NCBI GenBank assembly: GCA_028688995.1
Contig: JAQTXB010000005.1
Coordinates: 1-39,715 of the forward strand
Source of the DNA: Aliarcobacter sp.
Lineage (GTDB): Bacteria; Campylobacterota; Campylobacteria; Campylobacterales; Arcobacteraceae
Length of the DNA: 39,715 nucleotides
Direction: 5' to 3'
The position numbers were made by a program, and so were the translations under genes. Of the stretch, positions 7,445 to 16,343 are shown one piece after another. The notes under the pieces were generated by a model. That model searched no databases. It saw only the letters and a list, made by a program, of their open reading frames with translations, and had not been told where the DNA came from. Positions within the stretch are counted from its first letter, which is position 1. Each line of letters begins with the position of its first letter.

Positions 7445-10400
7445 TTCGTTCCCTTATTTGTATTGTAAGCAATTTATCAGTTATAGTAAACTTCATTGTA
7501 TAGTTTTGATCATTCAATATTTTTTTAATTGTATTAAGTCCTGCATTTTCTTCATTTATTAAACTCTCATCAATCTTTTTTAGAATTTCTTCTTGTTTTT
7601 CTTTGGTATCACCATCAATTGTATTTTCAATATTAATACCTAATTCACCTTCTAATGTCGAAATTCTTATTATTGGATTTTCACAATTTTCAGGTAGATT
7701 TTTTATAGAATTAAAAATAAATTCAAAACATATGTGAGCCATATGAATTTCTTCTTCTAATTTTAGTTTAAATCTACCTCTAGTTATATTATGAAAACAC
7801 AACTTAATATTTTTTGTTTGTTTAGATAGCTTATCATTAAAAAATTGTACAACAGATATAAATTTTTTTATTTCATTAGAAAATTCAGAATTTTCTCTAA
7901 GTGTTAAATATATATCTATTAATTCCAATTCATCAATTGATTTTTTAGGTTCAGCTGAAACAATTGAAGATAAGTGCTGTAAGCCCCAAGAGTAAGTACT
8001 TAATTTCTCTAAATAATCTTTATAAGGAGTTTCTTCTGTCTTATATTTTAAATAGGTGTCAATTTTTGGTTTTAAATTTATATAATCTTTAACAGAATGA
8101 TTGATTCTCTTAATTTGCCATGCATATCTTCTTTTGTTTTCTATTAATAAGTTCTCTTGATTCTTTCTACGAATTATCTCACTAAATGTTTCATGACTAA
8201 ATTCTTCTTTTATAAATTCTACTAATTCATTTTGTATAGATAAAACTATTTTTGCAATATTTAACAATTCAACTTTGTTTGTACTACATGATATTGCAAT
8301 ACACCCAATAGGTTTATACCATAAATTTTCAATTGCTTTTGGATATTTTATATTATCTAATTTATCAATATCAATATCAACTAATCTTATCAGTAAACAA
8401 TTTTTATTTTCGTTATTAATACTGAAGTATTCAATAAAAACATTTGACCAAGTATTATCAATATTTTTAATTTCTTTAGTATCTTCATCTCTTGAAATCT
8501 GCATTGCTTCTTCAGGTTCATTCGATAAAGATCCTTTAACAATTCTGTTAATATGCATTAAATTTGGGTTATCATCATCTATTTCATTAAAATCATCTAA
8601 AATATCAATAAATCTTAAATTGTCAAGATAACTTTCAAAATCATCATATTTTGTGTGTATATTTTCATTCACAAATATACTTTCAACCTTAATATTTATT
8701 TTTTTGTCAGTTAAATTATTAATAATAATTTTTTCTATATTTTCTTTGCAAATATTAACTTTTTCAATAATATTATTATTATCTTTTATCAATAATTTTA
8801 AACTATCATCAAAATTAATACCTTTTGATATACCTTTTGATATACTGTAGTTATTTTCAATAGCCAATGCTTCAATTAATGTATAATCTGTGCAATTTAG
8901 TTGTTTTGCATCTTCTTTAGTTTTAAAAAATTTTTCTATTTGAGTATCAAGATATTTTGACCTATCAATACTATTTATTGAAACCATTTTGACTGCAAAT
9001 TGATATGGTTGAAGTAAGATATGATTAAAATCTTTTTCTCTTTTTTTTGTAGAAAGATAGAAATAATGGTCTAAATTTTCAATATTTAATATACTTTGAA
9101 TATTTAAATATCCAGCAGTAATATATAAAAAATTTAGATAATTGATATTTAATTTTTTTGAGTATTGATTTATAAAATCTTTATTGTGAGATTTTTTTTG
9201 AATTTGACCTAGCTGATGTATTATTCCATTATCAAATATATATTCCAATGGCTCTTTAGAAATATTTTGTTTTATCTTGATTAACAAAATTATAGTTGCT
9301 AAATTACGCATATCTTTAAAATAAACTATTTTAGGGAAAGACAATGCTTTTATTAAAGCAATACTTGCCTCAAACTTACAGATATCTTTAAAAACGCTTG
9401 TATATTTTTCTGTATTATCAAAATTCTTGATTATGTTATTATATATATAATCAGTAAAATTATTTTCTAAAACACTATACTCTTTAAACACATTATTGTA
9501 ATTATTACTTAATATTTTACTAAAAACTATAAAATTACTATTGATGTAATCTACAGCAATCATTTTTATATAATCTTTAATTTTTCTATTTAAATTTATT
9601 TTACCGTTACTATTTTGTTTAATTCCATGTTCAAAATCAATAGTTGAATGATCTATTATATTTAATTTACTTATTCTCTCTGCAATTTGAAATCTATTAA
9701 TATCTAATACTGTATATTTTAAAAGTTTTTTATATTCATTTTTTCTTTTACATAAGAAACATTCTTCATATTTTGTCGTTTTGATAGGTTTAATTTCTAA
9801 TTTTGTAAATAAATGTATTGATTCTGATAAATTAATATTATTTAAATCAACAAGTTGCTCAACATAATTTTCATCTGTTTGTGACATCCTATCAATTAGT
9901 ATTATTATTCCATTGAAACATCTATTTAAATTATTACTCCTTAATAAAGAATATATTTGTTGAATTGTTGTTCCAGAACTAATTTCATCATCCACATAAA
10001 AAAAGAGGCTGTTTCTATCCATTCCTTCTTTATTATAGAAGTTGTTGTCACCTTTTTTTAAATCAATTTGTAATATTGTAGCTTTTCCATCAAAAATTAT
10101 AGTATTTACTGTAGTTAAAAATTTATTATGTGTTGAATGCATTGGCGCAATAATAAATATTTCATTTTCTGAAATATCATATTGTTGATTTATTTTAGTT
10201 TTGCTAAATTCAAGAAATTTTACTATTTCATTATAGTTTTTATTAAAAAACTGAATAGTTTTTGTATAATATAAATAGTGATTATTATCTCTTTTTGTAT
10301 GTCCAAAGTGCATTGATTCTGCCCATTTTACAGCATCTATATCTATATATGGTTTTAACTTTTTTTCTTTATAATTATTAAAATGACAATCCTCAATTGA

Positions 10401-13061
10401 AAAATAGTCTTTTTCATTTATTTTATAAAGAGGCAATTCAGAATCATTTTGGCAAAGTTTACAACTATCATTGTCACTAATTTTATAATATTTTTCTTTT
10501 TCTAGTTGTAATTCCAAAAGACTATAATAATTATCTATATTTTCTTTTGGGTATCCTTCTAATGTAATTTGTATAGTATTTAGCCAAAAAATTGAATGAT
10601 TACTATATTTATCAATTATCTTTTTTTTAATTTGTTTTCCATCAAATGATACTGGGGTAAAAATAAAAAATGCATCAGCATCTTTATTGTTTTCAATATA
10701 TTCTTTAAGATTATCATAGTCATTTTTAACTAATAAATTATCTAAAACTAAATAATATTCTTCTATCCTTTTTTTTAAATTTTTATGAATAGTTGCTAAA
10801 AATAAATTTGAATATTTACCGATTCCTATAAATTTTATATTATTCTTTTTATTTAATTCATGCGTAATTGAATTTATTTTTTCTAAAATCTTATGTACCA
10901 TTCTATCTATAAAACGAGAATTTTGAAAGATAATATCAAATTTATAAAATTCTGATACATGAATACCTCTTCCCACATCCACATGTAAAGATATTTTGTT
11001 TTCATTTAAATTATTCATTATTAGATGTTGAATAGATACTTCACTACTGTCACACAATTCAAAAGGAAGAACGAATACATCATTATTAGTTTTATAAAAG
11101 AAATTTGTTTCAGCATACGTATTTTCTAAGTTATTACTTGAATCAACTAATACATCAGTAATTTTGTCATGATATTTACCATAGTGTTTACTTATTAACT
11201 TATTAGAGTAATAAAATTCAGAATAATTACGACCACCAATAAACACAATATCAAGAGATGTTTTATTAAAGAATACAACATTAAGTGGAATAATTGATTC
11301 CTCATTGTATATTTTATCAGCAAATAATATATAAATTAAATTTTGTAAATATAATTCAAATTCTTTAATTGGAAAGTTAATTACTAATGCATCTAAAACA
11401 CCTGATTTATAAGCATGATAATATAAATCTCTTAGAAAATCACTTATTGAGTTATTAGGCTCTTTTTTTAAATAAGCATTGTAATCAAATATTCTATAGG
11501 GACTTTCACTATTTTTTTCGGTAATAGGTACAAATTCTTTTATTTTTTTATCTATTAGATTTTTGTTTTCACTTATGTTTACTAAGTCATCGCTTTTAAG
11601 ATTCAACGGTTGTGCATTCCGTATTTTATATACTGCATTTTCTGGAATTGTAATGTATATATGTGTACCATCTAAACCGTGTATAGACGTATTTTTAACT
11701 TCATTTGTATTATCTAAATAATAGTATAATGAATTTTCTTGATCTATTTTTCTATGTAATCTAATTAAAAATTTGCCTCCAACATCATTGATTATTTTGA
11801 CTAATGTTGGTATTCCAAAATGCATAATAATTCTAGGAATTTGATGTGTTTCAAAAGTTCCTTTATTGTCAAAAATCTTTTTTAATAATAAATGATCTAT
11901 TTCCTTATCACTTTCACTTGTAACTTCATTCAATTTAGAAATGAAATTTAAGAAAGGTTGTTTGATCTTTTCATCAATGGCATTAATGTCAAATTTATTT
12001 GTTAATTCTTCAAATTCATTTTCAAGTGTCTTTTTGTAAGTATTTAAAAAACCTTCTATGAAATCATCGTATATAATTATTTTAAATTCTTTGCTAATTA
12101 CATCATAATAAAAGCAGAAATAACCATTTGTATGTTCATTTGTATGCCTTTTTACATTATCAATACATTCATAAAGTAAATTTTTTAATGGTGGGATAAG
12201 ATTTGTTAAATTATCTGATTGATGATTGGATTTTACAATTTGAAATATTTTTTCTAAACAAGTTTCAAATTTTTTTCTAAAAGAATCATCATTAACATTG
12301 GCTAATAGCCCTTCATAAATTTCTTTTCTGTCGTCTTTTTTTGTGTAAATATCATTATAATACAATGTATTAAATAAACTCTTTGGAAAATTATTGATTT
12401 TAAAAATAGGCAATAGATGTCTAATTTCATTATTATCTTGAAATAATGAATCATTATGTTCTTTAGAGTAATAAAAATATATATTTCGATAAACTACTTC
12501 TTCCGTATCTTTATTAACAATTGCATTTTTATTAAGTTTATTGAAAAAACTTCTATTATAATTTTTTTCACGTTCTTCAATATCTCTATAATATGTATTT
12601 TCATAATCATTTATATATTTATTCCATTTCATTTCACTTTGGTTTTCTTTAACAAAATACCCTGTATCAAGAAATTCTAATAAAATTCTATAAATATAAT
12701 GTTGCCTATTATCCTTGTTAGGATAAATAAAATTATTTCTCTCATCTATTTTTGTTTCTTCAAGAATATTTTGTTTATTAATCTTTATATTTTTTTCTTC
12801 TTCTATTTTATTTTGATTTTCATATTTTTCAATAGTTTCTTTTGAATAATCTAAATCTAAAATATCAATAACCAAAACTTTTTCATTTTTATATTTATCA
12901 TGTAAATTTAAAAGTAAAATGAAAAATAATGGTTCAACAAATTTAACATCATTATGAAAAATAATTGAAATTACATTATTTTCCTCAAAATCTGATTTTA
13001 TTTTTAATATAATCTTATAAATATTATCATAAGAGTTAATATCATTATTGTATATAATCAT
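7434..13061 (-). CDS. 1875-residue fused sensor kinase with GHKL and phosphoribosyltransferase-like regions
   Basis: Several modules can be read in order. Residues about 28-65 look STAS-like. About 280-475 is a GHKL ATPase: N-box LLYECIDNVKRHT at about 292-304, IIIYDDFIEGF at about 325, GIPTLVKIINDVGG, and HGLDGTHIYITIP near 460-475. About 690-1060 is a phosphoribosyltransferase-like region: HVDVGRGIHVSEFY resembles the orotate-PRTase entry, and FYVDDEISSGTT (about 1021-1032) is a PRPP-binding loop. CxxC pairs sit near 866 and 1100. About 1640-1875 is a second histidine-kinase-like unit with INHSVKDY (candidate phospho-acceptor H1655), N-box FEFIFNSIKN (about 1778-1787) and a glycine box AGLNTIKKIL. 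It heads an operon with the receiver-phosphorylase effector, so it probably senses infection and phosphorylates it. The ribosome-binding site is AAGGAAA before ATG 13061. No transmembrane segment is obvious, so it is probably cytoplasmic. Domain limits are approximate. Confidence 0.7.
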   Translation of the reverse strand: MIIYNNDINSYDNIYKIILKIKSDFEENNVISIIFHNDVKFVEPLFFILLLNLHDKYKNEKVLVIDILDLDYSKETIEKYENQNKIEEEKNIKINKQNILEETKIDERNNFIYPNKDNRQHYIYRILLEFLDTGYFVKENQSEMKWNKYINDYENTYYRDIEEREKNYNRSFFNKLNKNAIVNKDTEEVVYRNIYFYYSKEHNDSLFQDNNEIRHLLPIFKINNFPKSLFNTLYYNDIYTKKDDRKEIYEGLLANVNDDSFRKKFETCLEKIFQIVKSNHQSDNLTNLIPPLKNLLYECIDNVKRHTNEHTNGYFCFYYDVISKEFKIIIYDDFIEGFLNTYKKTLENEFEELTNKFDINAIDEKIKQPFLNFISKLNEVTSESDKEIDHLLLKKIFDNKGTFETHQIPRIIMHFGIPTLVKIINDVGGKFLIRLHRKIDQENSLYYYLDNTNEVKNTSIHGLDGTHIYITIPENAVYKIRNAQPLNLKSDDLVNISENKNLIDKKIKEFVPITEKNSESPYRIFDYNAYLKKEPNNSISDFLRDLYYHAYKSGVLDALVINFPIKEFELYLQNLIYILFADKIYNEESIIPLNVVFFNKTSLDIVFIGGRNYSEFYYSNKLISKHYGKYHDKITDVLVDSSNNLENTYAETNFFYKTNNDVFVLPFELCDSSEVSIQHLIMNNLNENKISLHVDVGRGIHVSEFYKFDIIFQNSRFIDRMVHKILEKINSITHELNKKNNIKFIGIGKYSNLFLATIHKNLKKRIEEYYLVLDNLLVKNDYDNLKEYIENNKDADAFFIFTPVSFDGKQIKKKIIDKYSNHSIFWLNTIQITLEGYPKENIDNYYSLLELQLEKEKYYKISDNDSCKLCQNDSELPLYKINEKDYFSIEDCHFNNYKEKKLKPYIDIDAVKWAESMHFGHTKRDNNHYLYYTKTIQFFNKNYNEIVKFLEFSKTKINQQYDISENEIFIIAPMHSTHNKFLTTVNTIIFDGKATILQIDLKKGDNNFYNKEGMDRNSLFFYVDDEISSGTTIQQIYSLLRSNNLNRCFNGIIILIDRMSQTDENYVEQLVDLNNINLSESIHLFTKLEIKPIKTTKYEECFLCKRKNEYKKLLKYTVLDINRFQIAERISKLNIIDHSTIDFEHGIKQNSNGKINLNRKIKDYIKMIAVDYINSNFIVFSKILSNNYNNVFKEYSVLENNFTDYIYNNIIKNFDNTEKYTSVFKDICKFEASIALIKALSFPKIVYFKDMRNLATIILLIKIKQNISKEPLEYIFDNGIIHQLGQIQKKSHNKDFINQYSKKLNINYLNFLYITAGYLNIQSILNIENLDHYFYLSTKKREKDFNHILLQPYQFAVKMVSINSIDRSKYLDTQIEKFFKTKEDAKQLNCTDYTLIEALAIENNYSISKGISKGINFDDSLKLLIKDNNNIIEKVNICKENIEKIIINNLTDKKINIKVESIFVNENIHTKYDDFESYLDNLRFIDILDDFNEIDDDNPNLMHINRIVKGSLSNEPEEAMQISRDEDTKEIKNIDNTWSNVFIEYFSINNENKNCLLIRLVDIDIDKLDNIKYPKAIENLWYKPIGCIAISCSTNKVELLNIAKIVLSIQNELVEFIKEEFSHETFSEIIRRKNQENLLIENKRRYAWQIKRINHSVKDYINLKPKIDTYLKYKTEETPYKDYLEKLSTYSWGLQHLSSIVSAEPKKSIDELELIDIYLTLRENSEFSNEIKKFISVVQFFNDKLSKQTKNIKLCFHNITRGRFKLKLEEEIHMAHICFEFIFNSIKNLPENCENPIIRISTLEGELGINIENTIDGDTKEKQEEILKKIDESLINEENAGLNTIKKILNDQNYTMKFTITDKLLTIQIRERNEK

Positions 13062-13541
13062 TAAAGTTTATTTCCTTATAGCTTAATTGTATAAAATAAA
13101 TTTAATTACTAGATAGTATTTAAATACATTTATTCTTTTTATAAATCAAATAAATTTGATATTCGTAGTTATATTTCATTTTTAACATAACCTTTATTTG
13201 TAATGCAACTCTTTCTTTAAATGTCTCTCTTGAGGAAATTACATCTAGAACTTTAAGGTTTTTAAACTATTTCTTCCTAACTAACTTTAAACAACAGTGT
13301 TAGTAACGCATCTCAAATCTTTTATTCATAGTATTAAATTTTACTAATCAAGTAATATTTTATCTAAAAGACGTCACATATTGTGTCACAATTTTATTTC
13401 CTTAAAACAATAATATTTAATCAATTTATCTCCTTCAATTTTTCTAAAAACTTCTCCATCGTGAAAGTATCAAATACTTAGCTTATATTTTTTAAACTAA
13501 AGTGCCTTGAAGTTTGGATAGAGAGATTTAGAAAAATTTAT
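13062..13541. other. 480-bp non-coding region with segments homologous to 17945-18347
   Basis: No convincing gene. It holds the promoter and leader of the kinase-like operon and the 3' end of the Gabija-like operon. Three segments match the region upstream of the OLD gene in the same order: 13187-13248 (with 17945-18005), 13312-13330 (with 18060-18078) and 13345-13390 (with 18302-18347). A CTAAC/GTTAG dyad is present around 13280-13302. Confidence 0.7.
13345..13390. repeat. 46-bp direct repeat, copy 1
   Basis: It starts TAATCAAGTAATAT and ends GTGTCACA. It matches 18302-18347 without gaps at 38 of 46 positions by eye. The two copies bracket the three-gene Gabija-like cassette, and each also lies upstream of a minus-strand defence operon. 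Confidence 0.75.
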
Positions 13542-15296
13542 TTATAAATCATCACCAATAACTACAAACTCAGCACCCAACGATTGAATTGTTATTTGAG
13601 TAGATACAAATAAAGTATTTAATTGATTAATTCTATTCCTATTTGTTGGTGTATTATTGTAATTTTCAAATTTGTATCTTATTAAATGAGGTTGAAGAAC
13701 AACAACTCTCTTTTTATAAGTAGTTAATGAATTTAAATGATTCTTAAAATTTATCCTAGTTTCTTGATTTCCATTAAGCCAAACTAAGTTTGCTACATTA
13801 TTATTTGGTGATATATCTATTGTTTCAGATAACAAATTTTTATCTACATACCTTAAATTTTTTATTGCTTGAGAAATAACAACTTCATATGCTGTTGTAG
13901 ATAAATTTCTACTATTAGTATTAGAATTTGCTCCCTTTGCATGTATAAAACTAATTGTTGGTATTGTCTCATTTGATATATGAATAAAATCTGCTTTTTC
14001 ATTTGAACCATCATCACATAATAACCAACCTCTAACAAATTGTTGAGTTATATCTACTAAATTATTTTCCTCTCCTCTCCAATATTTTTTTACCCAACAA
14101 AATAAAGAATCTTCTTGTCCTATTAAAGATAAAGATGTTGGTTTTTCTTTAGAAACATCAATGTTAGGAAAATTAGTCCATTTAAATTTATTGAAAGATA
14201 CATCTCTAAATTTTTGTTTAAAAATCGATCCATTTATTAATGAATAATTATTATCAAACCAAAATTTTATAATATTCTTATTTTCAAATACTTTTTGCAA
14301 ATTATATGTATCTTCTATTTCTGAAGAAATAATTGCTTTTACAATTATAATTTCAAGGTTATCAAATAATCTAATTCCTAATCTTGCGATTTCATTATTA
14401 TTGATAGTACCGTCAAAAATCTCAATGATAAAGGTATCTCCAACTTTTGTATAAATAAAATTCCAATTATCCCATAAATGTACAATGTTATTTAACAAAT
14501 TGTATTCATCACTTTGAGGATCAAAACTTTCTATATTTGATAACTGAATATCAATTATTGAGTTTAATTGTGTAATATCATTATGAGAATTTGATAATGT
14601 ACGTATAGGATCAAAATTTAAATTATTATTAATATCACAATCCTTAATAGAATTCAACAATATTTCTAAACTATCAAAATATTCATCAGAATCTGAATAT
14701 TTTTTAGTCCATACTTTACTATCAGATGTATTGATACCTATGGACTCATCTCCCATTTCAACTTTTAATGCAGAAAAAGTATAATTACTATCACCAAGAG
14801 GATCTAGCGCTTCTTCTAAATTTTTTCCAGATAGAACTTTTGAATCAGCTTTTAAATCTGATGATTTATCAATATTATTTAACCATAAGTTTTTTACTTT
14901 TACATTATTTATAAAAGCTGCATTTAAAACTTCTTTACGAATCAATCTTAATTTTTTGAATTCATGTTCTAAGTTACCTCTAAAGATAAATTTATAAATA
15001 AAATTTTTTTTACTATTATCAGAATGATATATAGCCAAATAATTATCAATTTTAAAAACAATCATTAAATGATTAATTCTATCTACAATATTATTATCAT
15101 CCGTCCAGCTAACTTTTTTATTTTCTACGTAATTTTTAAAATATATTATTGCACCTGACGAATGTGTAGATATTTGAATATTTCTAGCATTTAAAGCTAG
15201 ATTTTCAAACAAACTATTGATGTTAAACGAATCATTTGAAATTTTTAATACTATTACAGAAAGATATGGTGTCAATTGATTTAAATTTAATGGCAT
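13542..15296 (-). CDS. unknown protein of a Gabija-like operon, possible divergent nuclease
   Basis: 584 residues, third gene of the OLD-helicase operon, starting 12 bp after the helicase stop with a good AAGGAAA. No family is recognised with certainty. The most patterned part is about 415-480: GWLLCDDGSNEKADFIHI, then TISFIHAKGA, then TAYEVVISQAIKNLRYV. The acidic ADF followed by a strand ending HAK resembles a degenerate PD-(D/E)xK core, so a nuclease role is possible. The N-terminal 400 residues show mixed strands and helices without motif. Tight operon position implies it works with the ATPase/helicase pair. The function is not established from sequence. Confidence 0.65.
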   Translation of the reverse strand: MPLNLNQLTPYLSVIVLKISNDSFNINSLFENLALNARNIQISTHSSGAIIYFKNYVENKKVSWTDDNNIVDRINHLMIVFKIDNYLAIYHSDNSKKNFIYKFIFRGNLEHEFKKLRLIRKEVLNAAFINNVKVKNLWLNNIDKSSDLKADSKVLSGKNLEEALDPLGDSNYTFSALKVEMGDESIGINTSDSKVWTKKYSDSDEYFDSLEILLNSIKDCDINNNLNFDPIRTLSNSHNDITQLNSIIDIQLSNIESFDPQSDEYNLLNNIVHLWDNWNFIYTKVGDTFIIEIFDGTINNNEIARLGIRLFDNLEIIIVKAIISSEIEDTYNLQKVFENKNIIKFWFDNNYSLINGSIFKQKFRDVSFNKFKWTNFPNIDVSKEKPTSLSLIGQEDSLFCWVKKYWRGEENNLVDITQQFVRGWLLCDDGSNEKADFIHISNETIPTISFIHAKGANSNTNSRNLSTTAYEVVISQAIKNLRYVDKNLLSETIDISPNNNVANLVWLNGNQETRINFKNHLNSLTTYKKRVVVLQPHLIRYKFENYNNTPTNRNRINQLNTLFVSTQITIQSLGAEFVVIGDDL

Positions 15297-15308
15297 TTTT
15301 TTCCTTAT

Positions 15309-16343
15309 TTAATTTTTATAATGTCTAACTGATTTTTCATCAACTAAATATAAATTTCTTCTACATCTAGTACAAGCAACATACAATTTATTTCTAGTCG
15401 AAGCTGGTAAGTCTAATAAAGTATCATCTCTATATTTTTTTAAAGTTGTCGTATTTAATACAATACAAACATCATTGTAATGGTCTAGTCCCTTTGATTT
15501 ACCCCAATTCATTGAAAAACAATTATATTTATTACTATTTTGATAAAACAATTTTATTATTGAATTGTTCTCAAGAATTTCTTTTATTTCAATAGCTTCA
15601 TCTAGGTAAGAAATATTAGTAGTGTTATTATTATGTGATTCTATATTAACACCTAATTTTTCTTTTACAAAGTGACATACAGTTGAACTACATCTATAAC
15701 TTTTTCCTAAACTTTTAGTATCAATTATTAAACCCATTTGGTCAAATCGTTTAATATATGTAGTTAAATCATTATATAAATTTTGATTTACATTACCATC
15801 TTTACTTGTATCAAAAGTATGTTGGAAAAAATCACCCACAAAATTTATATTAATATTGGCTTGAGTTAAAAAATTTAATAAATTAAAATCATGACCACCA
15901 AAATCTTGAATTTCATCAATAAACATATTGTCAAAATATTTTGCTAATCTATTATTTATATTTTCTATTAGATTAGTTTTAACTAGAAGTTTTGCTATTC
16001 TTTTATGATATAGTCTGTGCGTTTTATCTCTATAATACAAAGAAGTAGTATCTTTAACTCTTTTTGAATATTCAGGAAGTTCTTGATTGAAATTTATTCC
16101 TTTTGATTTCAATCTATTTGTTAAAAAAGGTCTATAACAAAATGAATATAAAAAATTAAAATACGTGTAAATCTTAATATTTTCAGGTAAGTATCCAAAT
16201 TTATCTATTACTTTCTTCTTCAAATTTTTAAAATTATTCTCAGTATATGTAATAATCAAACTATTTTCTTCTAAAGAAAGTTTATTGATTATTGTTGTAG
16301 TTTTACCTGCTCCTGCTACAGCGAATATTATTCTTTTATCCAT
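15309..16343 (-). CDS. compact UvrD/PcrA-like superfamily 1 helicase (GajB-like)
   Basis: 344 residues. The SF1 motifs appear in order: Walker A AVAGAGKTTTI (8-18), Walker B/motif II FIDEIQDF, motif III FVGDFFQ, motif IV GKSYRCSS, motif V WGKSKGLDHYNDVCIVL, and motif VI YVACTRCRRNLYLV near the C-terminus. It is much shorter than UvrD (about 720) and shorter than described GajB proteins (about 490), so the 1B/2B accessory domains are largely absent. Its start overlaps the OLD gene by 16 bp. Helicase or helicase-like sensor activity paired with an OLD nuclease is the Gabija arrangement. Confidence 0.85.
   Translation of the reverse strand: MDKRIIFAVAGAGKTTTIINKLSLEENSLIITYTENNFKNLKKKVIDKFGYLPENIKIYTYFNFLYSFCYRPFLTNRLKSKGINFNQELPEYSKRVKDTTSLYYRDKTHRLYHKRIAKLLVKTNLIENINNRLAKYFDNMFIDEIQDFGGHDFNLLNFLTQANININFVGDFFQHTFDTSKDGNVNQNLYNDLTTYIKRFDQMGLIIDTKSLGKSYRCSSTVCHFVKEKLGVNIESHNNNTTNISYLDEAIEIKEILENNSIIKLFYQNSNKYNCFSMNWGKSKGLDHYNDVCIVLNTTTLKKYRDDTLLDLPASTRNKLYVACTRCRRNLYLVDEKSVRHYKN

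Noticed and set aside
7152..12680. Plus-strand ORFs at 7152-7562, 8275-8631, 8653-8850 and 12456-12680
   Set aside because: They are antisense to the kinase and phosphorylase genes. The translations are Ile/Phe/Ser-rich low-complexity sequence without ribosome-binding sites, as expected from AT-rich antisense.
13280..13302. Integron attC site
   Set aside because: CTAAC/GTTAG stems occur in the three non-coding regions, but the canonical core GTTRRRY and its paired boxes cannot be assigned, and there is no integron integrase in the window.
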